Part shown: piece by piece, positions 12,301-22,235 of the stretch
Position numbering within the stretch: the first letter of the stretch is position 1
Layout: each line of letters begins with the position of its first letter
Assembly (NCBI RefSeq): GCF_905475465.1
Contig: NC_062241.1
Span: 4,588,001-4,652,000 of the forward strand
Length of the DNA stretch: 64,000 nucleotides
DNA from: Pieris napi
Taxonomy: Eukaryota; Arthropoda; Insecta; Lepidoptera; Pieridae
Reading direction: 5' to 3'
Program-made: the position numbers and the translations under genes
Notes under the pieces: generated by a model
The model's input: the letters and a program-made list of their open reading frames with translations, nothing else
Database searches by the model: none
What the model was told of the DNA's origin: nothing

Positions 12301-15300
12301 ATTAGATTCGTTTTGGAATGCAGCCTTTAATAGTAGTTGGCACAAGTAGGTAAACAGAATAAATTATTAAAAATAGTATTCAAACGCCTTAGAATTTTCG
12401 CATAATTCGTTCGTTTGCAAATTTAAAAAAAACATTAAAAAAAATTAATTACAAAGACTAAAGATAATGGAGTTTGCTTATTTGTATATTTAAAAATAGC
12501 ACCGGGGGTCACCCCATAACAGTCTTCTTCGCTCGTCATTTTTCTCAACAAAGTGCAAACGTCAAGTGATCCTTGACGTGTCACCAAGATGGTTTTCTAT
12601 ACCAAACATCGTTGGGTTAAAAAAAATCGCGTGCACTGAGTCTACCTAAAACCTTCTAGCGGCCCAACCGCAACAGCAACCGCTCTGGCAACAAAGCAAC
12701 GGTTTCACGGCAAGCTTCCCTGCCGCAAATGCAAATGCGAACTCAACGAGCGCGAACACGTTCGTCTCTGAGGCTAGCTTCACTAACGTTTTCAGTAACA
12801 CTGACACTACAGGTGAGGCACTACGTTGCCGTGTGTTATTTGTGACTCCAATAGAGAAGTGGTGATGCTTTGTTTTATATAGGTAGCACGGATTTTAAAA
12901 AAAATATTTTGCACGTACAGTAAGTTTGTATGAACACCAAAATAAGGCATGCTGTACATTTTACTCCTTAGCCTACTATTAAAACATTGTAAAACGATAT
13001 ATTCTATTGTTACAATTGTAATATCTGTGATGCTAACATCTGTGCGAGATCTTAGCGAGCACTTTCATATTTTTTTCTGTTAATTATTGTGTTTTAAAAA
13101 ATATGTTTATGAAAAAACACGATTGTTATTAATTTAAACACTTCAGTTTGTACTGAAAACGTCCTAACGAATAATATTTGTATAAACCATATCTGTTGGA
13201 GTCACACCACTCTTTTCCAAGCCCTTTTCAAATGCTTATTACTTCGTATAACACATGGTAACTCTATTTCACTTTGGTGATGGTTGTAATATAAATCTGT
13301 TAATTAATATTAAAATTATTATATCTCCTCAATATCTAATTAATTTGTGACGAATAATAATTTTAATGTTCATTATATTAATTTAAATGTAATTAAAACG
13401 TACTAGTGTTATTAGGTTGATTGTGGAATACACTATGTATTACATTAAATCAGACAACTTTTAGTAGTAAGATATCAGTATATAACAGTACATTTGAATC
13501 GGATATTTTTGTGCAAGCTGCCGCAAACCCATTCATGGGTATGGGAGACCCACAACCGGTATCTGCTTCTCCTGCCCGACCCCCGCCCCCTAACATCCAA
13601 CCAAAGTCCGCTTTCGACGATCTTGAAGACGTCATGCGTATGTCTTTGGGTGGTTCCCCGGCGAAACAGCAGCAGCCTGCCCCAATGGCCGCTCAACCGT
13701 TTGGCGATATGGCGATGCCAATGCAACCAATGGGTCAACATGTCGGGCAACCTATGGGTCAACCTGTCGGGCAACCTATGGGTCAACCTGTCGGGCAACC
13801 AATGGGTCAACAGATGATGTTCGGGTCGCCAGCGCGTCAGCCAATGATGCCTATGGCAGCTATGGGTTCGATGCTTAGAACGTTTAAATACGGAATGAAA
13901 TCCGACTCCGCTTGTGTTTCACCTAGCTTTAGCTGGCACAGTTGTAAATATTTTGTACATTTTTTATTTAACATTTTTCGTATTTCATGTGATTTTTTAA
14001 TAGGCTTCCAGCGTTTTGCGTTTATTTAGTCACAAATTGTGATAATCTAGATTATGTGAGCATGGCTATTCGTTTTAATTATTTCTGTATTACCATTTTT
14101 GTTCCCAAGCTATGTTAAGTTGCCTAGATATTTAATAATAGTGTGAGCCGAAAACTACTTCAAGCTAAATTTTAACGTAGATTACCACTAAAATTAAATC
14201 GTAAATGAAATTTACACTAAAGAAATACTACCAATTGTTAACAAATTAGAACTTTGAGGGAGAGTTTAAAACGGTGAGGTTTAAAAGGAACCCGTAGTAT
14301 CATTGCCCATAATTATTTTCGGCTTACAAAATACAAAAATCCGTTACTTAAAACCATTTTTTATAATAGGACAACAACAGCAGCCAACCCAACCAAACAA
14401 AGTGTTAACTGGCGACTTGGATTCGTCGCTCGCGCAGCTTGCTAATAACCTGTCTATCAACAAAACTGCCACTGCTCCGAAGTGAGTATATTAAAGCTAT
14501 ATTCCAGAATTTAAGGTGAAGAAAAACATAATGATTAACTGTAATTAAAGTTATTTTAATAATGCTGTAAGATTGTTCTCTTTATAAATATATTATTATT
14601 GTGCTGAAAGTTTAAGAATTTGTTTTAAATCGCCTTAGGTTTTTAATTATATGTTCAATTTTTGAGAATTTTTTACACTATGTTGTTGTAAGGTGAAAGT
14701 GAATCATGTAGTTTTTATAATCACATCATTTCCTCACACGCAAAACGCCTATGCATTGATTTCAAAGAAGAGTTTGATACCACATTGTTACGTAAAAGTG
14801 AAATGGCACGCCACGTTCTCACATTTATATAGACTTTTAGAAAAATGTTACGAAAAATCTTTCATGTATGATAATGTATTTAATACGCTTCACGACTTAG
14901 GAATACTAAAATTTTACTACAAAGTTTGACTGGCCCGATTTACTAAGGCACTTAAAAAGACAACAAAATAAAAGGAACGCGAAAATTCACATCAAAATAT
15001 TCCAATATGTAAATTGTTGTTATGCTTTTTTATTAATATTATATATAAAATTAAAATCGTGTGAATCTCATCAGTAAATCAGTGTATTGGCTCTTGCATC
15101 TTAGTGAAAGCATCAACATATCACATAATAGTTTTATGTTTTGTACTCTTTGATAATAGATGTTTTGGAGCCAGTTTTTAATAAATATCATTTCGTACTG
15201 TCAACGTTACTAAAAAAAGATTTGCGAATAAAGTTGTAAGTTACGAAATGTAACGTTTAAGGTCGGTCTGATTTAAGTATAACGCTCGCTGATTGGTCAA

Positions 15301-17119
15301 AAAAAATCCTAGAAATATTTTATTATAACGGCGACATCCGACAGCGACAGCTACTAAACTAAACTCAGCCTTATATTTGGCAGTTTCGTCATGATAGTTA
15401 TTGGACTAAAATGCAAATTTTAGAATTTATTAGCTAGTTGAACACTATGTGAATGCTTTCACCAGTTTTAAATACTTGTTTTTGCATTTATAAAATTTGA
15501 CAAACGTTTTGAATTGAGCAAAATTTATAAATCGCAAAGACATTAAGCATGCGTATTGCTAGACCAATGCAGTGGAGTTCGCCGAAGAATGCAACAAAGC
15601 CTGGCAGTGGTGGCTGGAGTCCGCAGCCGATGCAGGCCACAACTGGAGCTAACTATAGACCTATGGTAAGATAAGGATCATTCTTAATGTGACTAAAGCC
15701 TGGAAAATTTCAGATCTGATAATTATTTATCGTATTAATACTTTTGTTAATGTGCCGCTGCCCAAAATTCTCTAAAACTTCTGGTTTATAAACATAAGTG
15801 TCTATAATGAAATTAATCTAGACTAGCAAAATAGTCATTAAAATGTATGGTCTAAAATTCTAAATACTTGTCTTGTCCTTCGATGTTTGCTCAGTACTAT
15901 CCCTTTTATTTGCTATTCTTTATTTTTCTCCATTTGTATACAAAACACCAAGATACGACATATTTTACGAACAATTAAACTGCCTATTGATAATTAAAGT
16001 TTAATAAAAATATTAAAAAGACCAAAATTAAGTCATAAAATGTTGCATAACATTTCTTGCATCAACTACTATAAACACAACCACTATGGGTCGCTTCAAA
16101 TCGTACAGTTGTGTCCATGATGCGCGTTAACGGACGACTTAGCTTTTAAAATTGTATCTTGGAGTTTCAATGCTATTATTATTTCACCCCATAGCATGGC
16201 ATCCCCTTTTATTTTGCGTTGCAGGGCCCCGGCATGAACATATCGCCAATGCCTCATACGTTACCTCATATGTTCCACCCTCCACATTATGTTATGGTAA
16301 GTTTCTTTTTATCCCTTAGGTTTACTCCCAGCTTATACCTTTGTGTAGAAATTCCCTTTTCTTTGGTCCACCTATATCAAATATAAGTGTCAATTTGTGA
16401 TTTGAAAAAGTGTGGTTTTGATTGATATATTATGATATTTATTCGGCATTACACAGGAGCAGACACCAAACCAGGTAATAATTTAAAAGCGATATACAAA
16501 TAGTTATATATGAGGTTGTTTAATTCAAGGATACTTGAACCTGAAACAAGCTATTTGTATTTTGCTTATGTGTGTGATTGCACGTGTGTGAGCATGGCTA
16601 GCTCTCACATCATCCATGAAATTTTCGTGTGCCATTTTTTTCTATGCTGATGATAATTGTTTTGCATACATTATATTCGCAAATTTCTACCAAAATAATT
16701 TTCTTAATGTAAAACACTGCTTTTAAATATACAAACGTGCTGTCGGTACCTGCCTTACACTTTGTAGACAGACAACTTCATGTACCGAGATTCCCTGAAT
16801 TAAGAAATTTAGATGTTTTTATTGTTCAAGCTTTTGAATGTCAATATTTTCCCTTATTCATAAAATCTAAATTAGAGAGTCTGTACTTTCGTCACCGCCT
16901 AAACTTAATTTGAATGATGAGTAATTTTTGTAAAATGATGAAATTGGACTTTTAGTTTTTATGAATAAGGAGATTGTGTCTTGTCCTTTATACTTTTATT
17001 AAAAATTCCAGCAACAACCGGGCGTGGTAATGGGCATGAACGCGTCACCAATGATGATGCCGGGAATGAATCCAATGCGCCCGCCCGTACCACCACAACC
17101 AACAAACCACTTCACTTAA
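6340..17119 (+). CDS. lap: Clathrin assembly adaptor lap / PICALM (AP180 family), 5' partial
   Basis: Links clathrin and AP-2 to PIP2-rich plasma membrane in endocytosis. Exons: 6340-6442, 7046-7213, 7889-8027, 9442-9587, 9987-10161, 11599-11779, 12660-12812, 13518-13865, 14370-14481, 15563-15665, 16225-16296, 16457-16474 (18 nt) and 17012-17119. They join in one frame (607 aa, stop TAA). The first four encode the second half of the ANTH domain: [25 protein letters not shown] and the conserved [18 protein letters not shown]. The tail has EH-binding NPF motifs (NNPFLS, GNPFAD, ANPFMG), DLFGP (AP-2 or clathrin type), a Gln/Met-rich repeat, and [16 protein letters not shown], matching the conserved PICALM C-terminal block. 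Intron 3 uses a GC donor at 8028. The 13865 donor (GTTCGA) is weak but keeps phase. N-terminal exons are outside the window. Family assignment is firm. Confidence 0.93.
6658..6888. mobile_element. MITE with about 20-bp terminal inverted repeats, probable PIF/Harbinger type
   Basis: The left end reads AGGGTCTGTTTCACAATGTA and the right end is its exact reverse complement. Both ends are bordered by TTA, the usual TWA target duplication of PIF/Harbinger elements. About 230 bp, no coding capacity. It sits in the lap intron between the exons ending at 6442 and starting at 7046. Confidence 0.75.
8044..8564. mobile_element. TTAA-bounded MITE with about 29-bp inverted repeats
   Basis: TTAA at 8044-8047 is followed by GCCGAATTTACATTACGAAA and continues to ACTAGT. 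The mirror of this runs to TTAA at 8561-8564. A TTAA target fits piggyBac-type MITEs, though a TTA-target element cannot be excluded. No ORF. It begins only 16 bases after the lap exon end at 8027, so it is next to the GC splice donor. The interior holds shorter copies of GTGTCGCG-like words. Confidence 0.8.
9050..9225 (-). repeat. LINE 3' end fragment (antisense)
   Basis: On the minus strand this reads as a retrotransposon 3' region ending in a tail of the type CTTGAATAAAGATATTTTGAGTTTGAG, with the internal word GAACTGGTAGTAAATG. I recognise this as a common lepidopteran non-LTR 3' end; that recognition is from memory. It lies within the lap intron before exon 9442. Confidence 0.5.
9820..9945 (-). 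repeat. SINE-like / LINE 3' tail, antisense, with T-run
   Basis: A T-run at about 9820-9828 (poly-A on the minus strand) is followed by a block containing GGCAAACGGGCAGGAGGCTC and GAGGGCTCGCGAGTGCGTTG. The same block occurs at 30583-30700 attached to a reverse-transcriptase C-terminus, so it is the 3' tail of that LINE family or a SINE sharing it. Located in the lap intron upstream of exon 9987. Confidence 0.75.
10767..10832 (+). CDS. Candidate 66-nt cassette exon of lap
   Basis: A pyrimidine-containing acceptor (ACTTTCGCAG) precedes 66 open bases that end at a GTAAGG donor. The exon is phase 0 at both ends and both neighbouring lap exons meet in phase 0 (10161/11599), so it could be included or skipped without changing frame. 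It would encode an acidic 22-residue insert containing [18 protein letters not shown] have no expression evidence, and chance acceptor/donor pairs are common in introns. Confidence 0.3.
12189..12325. mobile_element. Small MITE with imperfect inverted repeats
   Basis: GGATGTTCCAAAACGAATC near the left edge is mirrored by GATTCGTTTTGGAATGCAGCC at the right edge, 137 bp overall. The interior is AT-rich without an ORF. Target duplication not clear. Inside the lap intron 11780-12659. Confidence 0.5.
13728..13812 (+). repeat. Coding minisatellite in lap (24-bp unit)
   Basis: About three and a half copies of a 24-bp unit encode alternating GQPMGQPV residues inside the Gln/Met-rich tail of lap. Copies are nearly identical at the nucleotide level, including synonymous sites, which suggests recent expansion by slippage or unequal exchange. 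The repeat stays in frame. Confidence 0.85.
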
Positions 17120-19165
17120 ACTGTTAATTTAGTGTTTATATCTAGAGTCTTATTCCATTGAGATTGAACCTACTTTTATTTGCAAAGATGTTACCTGGTT
17201 AGCTCCTGAAAAAGTAATGTATTTTGAGCGCAATAGCGCTTTTTTCTGGCACGTGGCTGAATCGGATATAATATCGTCACGAGACAATGTGTACTAACTT
17301 ACAATGATGAATTAAAAGTATATAATTGTAATAAAATTAATGATGATTTAAAGTCAGAATTTCTCGTTTAGCAATTTTAACAAAGACGGCTGTAGTGTGG
17401 AATATTCGCAGATAATATTTTACCTATTTATATTTGTTTTCCAAAATTGTAGTCGCCTTTTAATTTTCTCCACGACCAATTAAGGGATAATTTGCCGGTC
17501 TAATCTCGATGGCAGCTATCAATGTTTATATGGATCCTTAATATTTACTTAACATATTCACAGATTATAAAAAAACGTCACATGTTATAAGTGATGTGTG
17601 TAACGTTATATAGTCCTTGTATATAGGATTGTCTATTTTCGATGGCACCTGACATTTATATTTTATGAATGAAATCCCAAAATTACCTGTGTATCAGTTG
17701 CTTATATCAGTGAAAATGTTGCCATATACATTATTTATTCACGTTACTTTGCCAACGTTAAAGGTGCTGTCCAAAATGTCTGTTACGTATAGAGACGATA
17801 TGCGCTTAGGTTCAAAGAGTACTTTATCTGGTAGGAGATTTTTTAGTTTAGAAATAGTTGAGTCATTATCGTTTGTAAATATTAAATTTCACTATAGGCG
17901 CTTCTTTTGACCTTGTTATGTTTTTCGGCATTATTGTACCCGATTTACAGTATTGGCTTTCTTGTTTAAATGAGGAATTTTATTATATAATCAATTTCTT
18001 TACCTTATAAAAAGGTTCACATTTTATTTTATATTAATGTCACATTCCATTGTTAATTTTTAGTTTTTCACTTAAAATAATTTCAAAACGTAATATTTAA
18101 CACGCGTGGTTCTCCGATATAATATTAATTTCTTTCTAGCTTTGAGTATTTACAATGCTTAAAAAATTGTTTAATTTATAAAGATTTTATAGGTGCTGTT
18201 CTATTATGAACGATTGTAACATTTTTCTTATTTTATTAAATTAAAGTTACCATCTTTAATTTCAAAAAACTTTAAATTATTATTCTATAATTATAATCGG
18301 GCAACCTTAGTTTGCATGACAAGCGTGTGATTCAATGCTCTGAATTAAATTGTTATTCTCGTTTCGTACTGGTCCCAATACTTTGATCAAAAGATTTTTA
18401 TTTGTGATATTGTATTAAAGACTGTAGTAAGTATTACCTATTCTTTCGTCCTAATCGCTTAAGCAGAGTATTGTATCGGTGTTGTCGTGTATATTATGCT
18501 TGACATTTAAAAAATGCTTTTCAGACTGGCAACACTGGGGTTCATCGCATAGATTATAAAATTATCTTGTAGATGTTTATGATAATGTAGCAAATCTTTA
18601 ATCAGTGTAATATTCAATATAGTTGAATGCACTTATGTGTAAATAAGATATAGGTGTTACATTTAATATTCCATAGGAATAAGCCTGTTACATGCCCTTG
18701 AATTTTGTGTGCTATCATTTAATAGTACAATTATTTTTATATATATAATGTACTCGTAAAATTTTCGTTTGCGGTGTCCATCTACTTAGGACGATTATAT
18801 TTGTATTATGCCAAATTAGTCAGTTCATTTGCTCATACTTTTGTGCAATACAATTTGTCCGTAAACCTTGACAAGGCAAAAACTCTTTTTCGGTTATCGA
18901 CTACGTTTTGTTCCAGTGAATTAACTTTTTTAAATTCTGTGATTATGAACTTTAGTATATCGCTAGGAGACACAAATATATTTTTAAGATCTCTACGATC
19001 TAATTTTGAATTTATTTACTCATTGAAATCGTTAGTTGTATATTTTATTTGATTATGATATTTTGTCTTGTGTTTATTTTTATGTAAATAATCAACATGC
19101 TATTTTATTTGCTAGCTCTGTCGTGCCTTGAGGTATTTCGTTTATTTATGAGGAAATAAAAATTA
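17120..19165 (+). other. Probable 3' UTR of lap
   Basis: No coding exon follows the lap stop at 17117-17119. The stretch is AT-rich, without recognised transposon ends, and contains several candidate poly-A signals. The most convincing is AATAAA at 19155-19160 followed by a GT/T-rich run. The exact mRNA end cannot be fixed from sequence; an earlier AATAAA near 17330 may also be used. Confidence 0.45.
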
Positions 19166-19417
19166 TTAAGAAGTGTTTTTTTGTTTTTATTTTTTTTACC
19201 TTATTTTTTGTGTCTTTTTTAGGACAAAATTGTTAACCCCTACTCAGATGACAATACTTAAACTCGTATACTTATTCATATCCTATAATAACTTCTAAGA
19301 TATATCATTTATTTTCTTTAATATTTACGTGTTATTCTTTAATTTAGCTTCGGAGACAACTAGATATAGCTGGTAAAAATTGTCAATATTATAAGCATTC
19401 ATTCTAAAGGCGAAACT

Positions 19418-19647
19418 GCCCTGCGATTCTGTAACTCACACAGCGGTTTTCGCATCGGCGGTCGCTCTCAAATCAGTCGTGAAGCAGTCTTTTTATGATT
19501 TGGCATTCTGATAAACAATAAACTACAAGCTCCCACCCTTTTAGAATGACAAATCATAAAAAGACTGCTTCACGACTGATTTGAGAGCGACCGCCGATGC
19601 GAAAACCGCTGTGTGAGTTCGAAAAGTGAGTTACAGAATCGCAGGGC
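19418..19647. mobile_element. Fold-back MITE with near-complete inverted repeats
   Basis: The left arm begins GCCCTGCGATTCTGTAACTC and runs for about 85 bases; the right arm mirrors it and ends in GAATCGCAGGGC. The arms are almost identical except for a short insertion (TCGAAAAGTG) in the right arm. Only about 50 bases separate them, so transcribed RNA would form a very long hairpin. No ORF, family not determined. Confidence 0.85.
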
Positions 19648-20497
19648 TGAACTTAAAAATTGGTATTAATAAACAACAGTAATTGAAGGGAATTAGTAGA
19701 TACCTTAAGATATTGACGGAGGATCACTAACAGAACCAAACGATACGATTACTTAATTTATGTTGGCACTCCTTAAATACATAATATATTTTTGTTAGAA
19801 TTGTATGCAATCTCCTTGTAGCATTATTTGATATGTTGGAATAGAAAACAATATAATAACGCTTACAATATTATACGTGTGTTGTTGAATTGTAATTAGC
19901 AACGGTTTATTGTGTATAAAATATAATAAAAACTACTCAAAGTTGATTGTTGTTTTATTAATACAATAGTGGGGAGTAATTACCTACCTACAGTTATTAA
20001 TGGAATTTGTCCTAAACTATGAATCGTGAGGTATATTGTATTAATTATAACAGATATATTGGAATTCACTGTATGTCAATTGGAGATAATTTATATTCTA
20101 AATCAAATATGCTTCGTTAATTATATTCAAAAACATTTTTTTTGTAAATAAAAAATATATACAAAAATTATCAAACTAAAACTGAACTAGAGGCCAACAT
20201 GAAAGTGGTTTAATTATTGAATATGACGTTTATTAAACTATGGTCAATGGCCTAGACAAAGGTGCGTTTACGACGGGCGTCACCCACTGTCATAGAAATA
20301 AGTGATGTGATCATTCATTCAACATGCCAATTTAATTGGTATACTAATAACTACTGAGGTTATGCGTGTTGCTAAGTATTTTGACGTGACAACGTTTTAT
20401 AATTCGATGAAGCTGGCTGCACGCACGAAAAAACATGACTCATGCGGAGTTACCTCGCTCTTGACGCATGCGGCGTTACTCTGCGGCGTTCCATTTA

Positions 20498-21283
20498 GGC
20501 CGGCTCCACACGTTGGCCCCAATATTCGCCCCAACGCTATTCGTCCAACGTGTGGATCTAGAAAATGGCATTGGTCCCAACGTTGGGGCGAGTGTTGGTA
20601 GTTGGCCGGCTCGTGTCGGTTTCATCAAAGGAATCTGCGCCAACGCTCGCGATCTGTCCACACGTTGGCGCTTTGCTCAGTTCTGTTACAACACGCAGCG
20701 AGTGCGCACGTCGAGCGAGAATGGCTTCCTCATCCACAAAATCGCCACCGGCATGGACAAATGAAAAAGTAATAGAATTTATTGAACTTTATCAAGCACA
20801 TCCAATAATATGGGACGCAACTCGAAAGGATCATAAAAATAAAAATTTAATAGCTGATGCATGGCGCACCATTCAACAAAATAAGGGAATGAATTTCTCA
20901 ATTGAAGATTAAAAAAAAAAGCGAGAATCGTTAATGAGCACATATCGCCTTTACAGAAAGAAAATTAGTGACTCTACTCGATCTGGATCATCAACAGATG
21001 ATATTTTTAAACCAAATTGGTTCGCTTATGAGCTCATGGATAGCTTTCTTTCTCCGATTTATGATAAATTAAATACAGTTACTTTGTTTTTTCTCAGTAA
21101 CAAATATAAATGTGCACTCATCATTACTATAAACGCGCTCAGAGCAGTTTCGATTTCTGTATCGGACATCTTCACATTGGCCCTGACGGAACAGAACTAG
21201 TTTATTAGCCAACGTGTGTACGCCTCACCGAGTTTGCAGTCCAACGTTGGTACGAGCGTTGGGACCCACATGTGGAGCCGGCG
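20498..21283 (+). mobile_element. PIF/Harbinger-type element carrying a MADF gene
   Basis: The ends are imperfect inverted repeats (GGCCGGCTCCACACGTTGG on the left; CGCCGGCTCCACATGTGGG read inward from the right). TTA flanks both sides (20495-20497, 21284-21286), the expected target duplication. The 786-bp body contains a MADF-domain ORF but no transposase, so it is non-autonomous or internally deleted. Sequence to its left (GACGTGACAACGTTTTATAA) and right (CAAGCAAGAGCGCGGATCGA) looks like the two halves of another repeat that it interrupted; that is from memory and uncertain. Confidence 0.75.
20721..21109 (+). pseudogene. MADF-domain (Myb/SANT-like) transposon protein with in-frame stop
   Basis: PIF/Harbinger elements often carry a second, DNA-binding Myb/MADF protein beside the transposase. 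From the ATG at 20721 the frame reads WTNEKVIEFIELYQAHPIIW, the classic MADF start, up to an in-frame TAA at 20910. It continues in the same frame with KKKRESLMSTYRLYRKK and then FKPNWFAYELMDSFL, the typical MADF end. So one nonsense codon, not a frameshift, breaks it. Homology ends around 21100. Confidence 0.7.
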
Positions 21284-21286
21284 TTA

Positions 21287-22235
21287 TGGCTTGAAGTGCA
21301 AGCAAGAGCGCGGATCGAGCGACAGAGAGCCACAATCGAGCGTTCGTTCGTTAAAAAATTGACATAATTGTATATATAATGCGTACAAATAAATGTGACT
21401 TGATCAATTCAACTGTGATTTCCATTTACCTCCTCTATATCCATTCAAAATATCTATTAAACAAATAAAATTAAAATTTTCTTTTGAAAAATGCAACCAT
21501 CAGTATTTTCTTATAACGTTGTCACGTTCAGCTATCGTCAGTAAACCAACTTTACAGACAACCGATTTTTTATCAGGTAGAGGCTACGGCTTATTATTTC
21601 TTACATGATTCATGAACGACTAAGAATTATACGTAGGCAAACCCCGTCAACGTGTGACCAGTGAATTTAAAAATCAGTTTTTATTTTTACTGCTAATCAA
21701 TTAATTTATTATCATTTATTAAATTAATAAAAATTACTTTTTCAAATTATAACGTCACATGACGGATACCATCGACGATTCAACAAACTATTAAAGTAAA
21801 TAAATCACTTCATGGTTTAAAATTTTGAATATCTACCCTTTCGACTATAATGTTTTGACTTTTGAGTTACTTAGGTTTGATAACTTGGTCTGTCCGAAAC
21901 TTAAATGAATAATAAAAATATTTAGAAATATAGCATTAGAAAATACGGTTGCCTATTTTATTATACATATTTATGTATCATAAAAGAGTATAGTCGCAAA
22001 TAAACTTAGTTTTAACAATAATATGATATTTTAGCCATATGTTATGAATTAATCATATTTCATCTTGTTTCTAAACGAAAGTCTATATCTTTATTTGTGG
22101 TTGGCAACAACAATTAATCGATGACAGCGACGAAGTGAATCGTTAGGAGTGACGACATTTTTGTCAATAAATTATTAATTTTGCACTTTTGGTTGAAATC
22201 CTTTGCTAAAATAGTTGGATAAATTCGCCACGAAA
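21287..22235. other. Intergenic region and probable alpha-SNAP promoter/5' UTR
   Basis: AT-rich sequence without a convincing ORF. The last 100 bases before the alpha-SNAP ATG at 22236 are presumably 5' UTR. I see no TATA box at a useful distance, so the promoter is probably TATA-less. Confidence 0.35.

Noticed and set aside
13421..13810. Alternative-frame ORFs over the lap minisatellite, including a minus-strand one of 111 aa
   Set aside because: They are shadows of the 24-bp repeat, which stays open in several frames; the lap frame is supported by NPF motifs and neighbouring exons.
20468..20764. 98-aa ORF over the Harbinger left end
   Set aside because: It crosses the element boundary and overlaps the MADF frame; GC-rich terminal repeats are open in many frames.
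20910..20912. Stop codon in the MADF ORF as recoding or readthrough
   Set aside because: It is an ordinary TAA in an A-rich run of a transposon relic; a nonsense mutation explains it.
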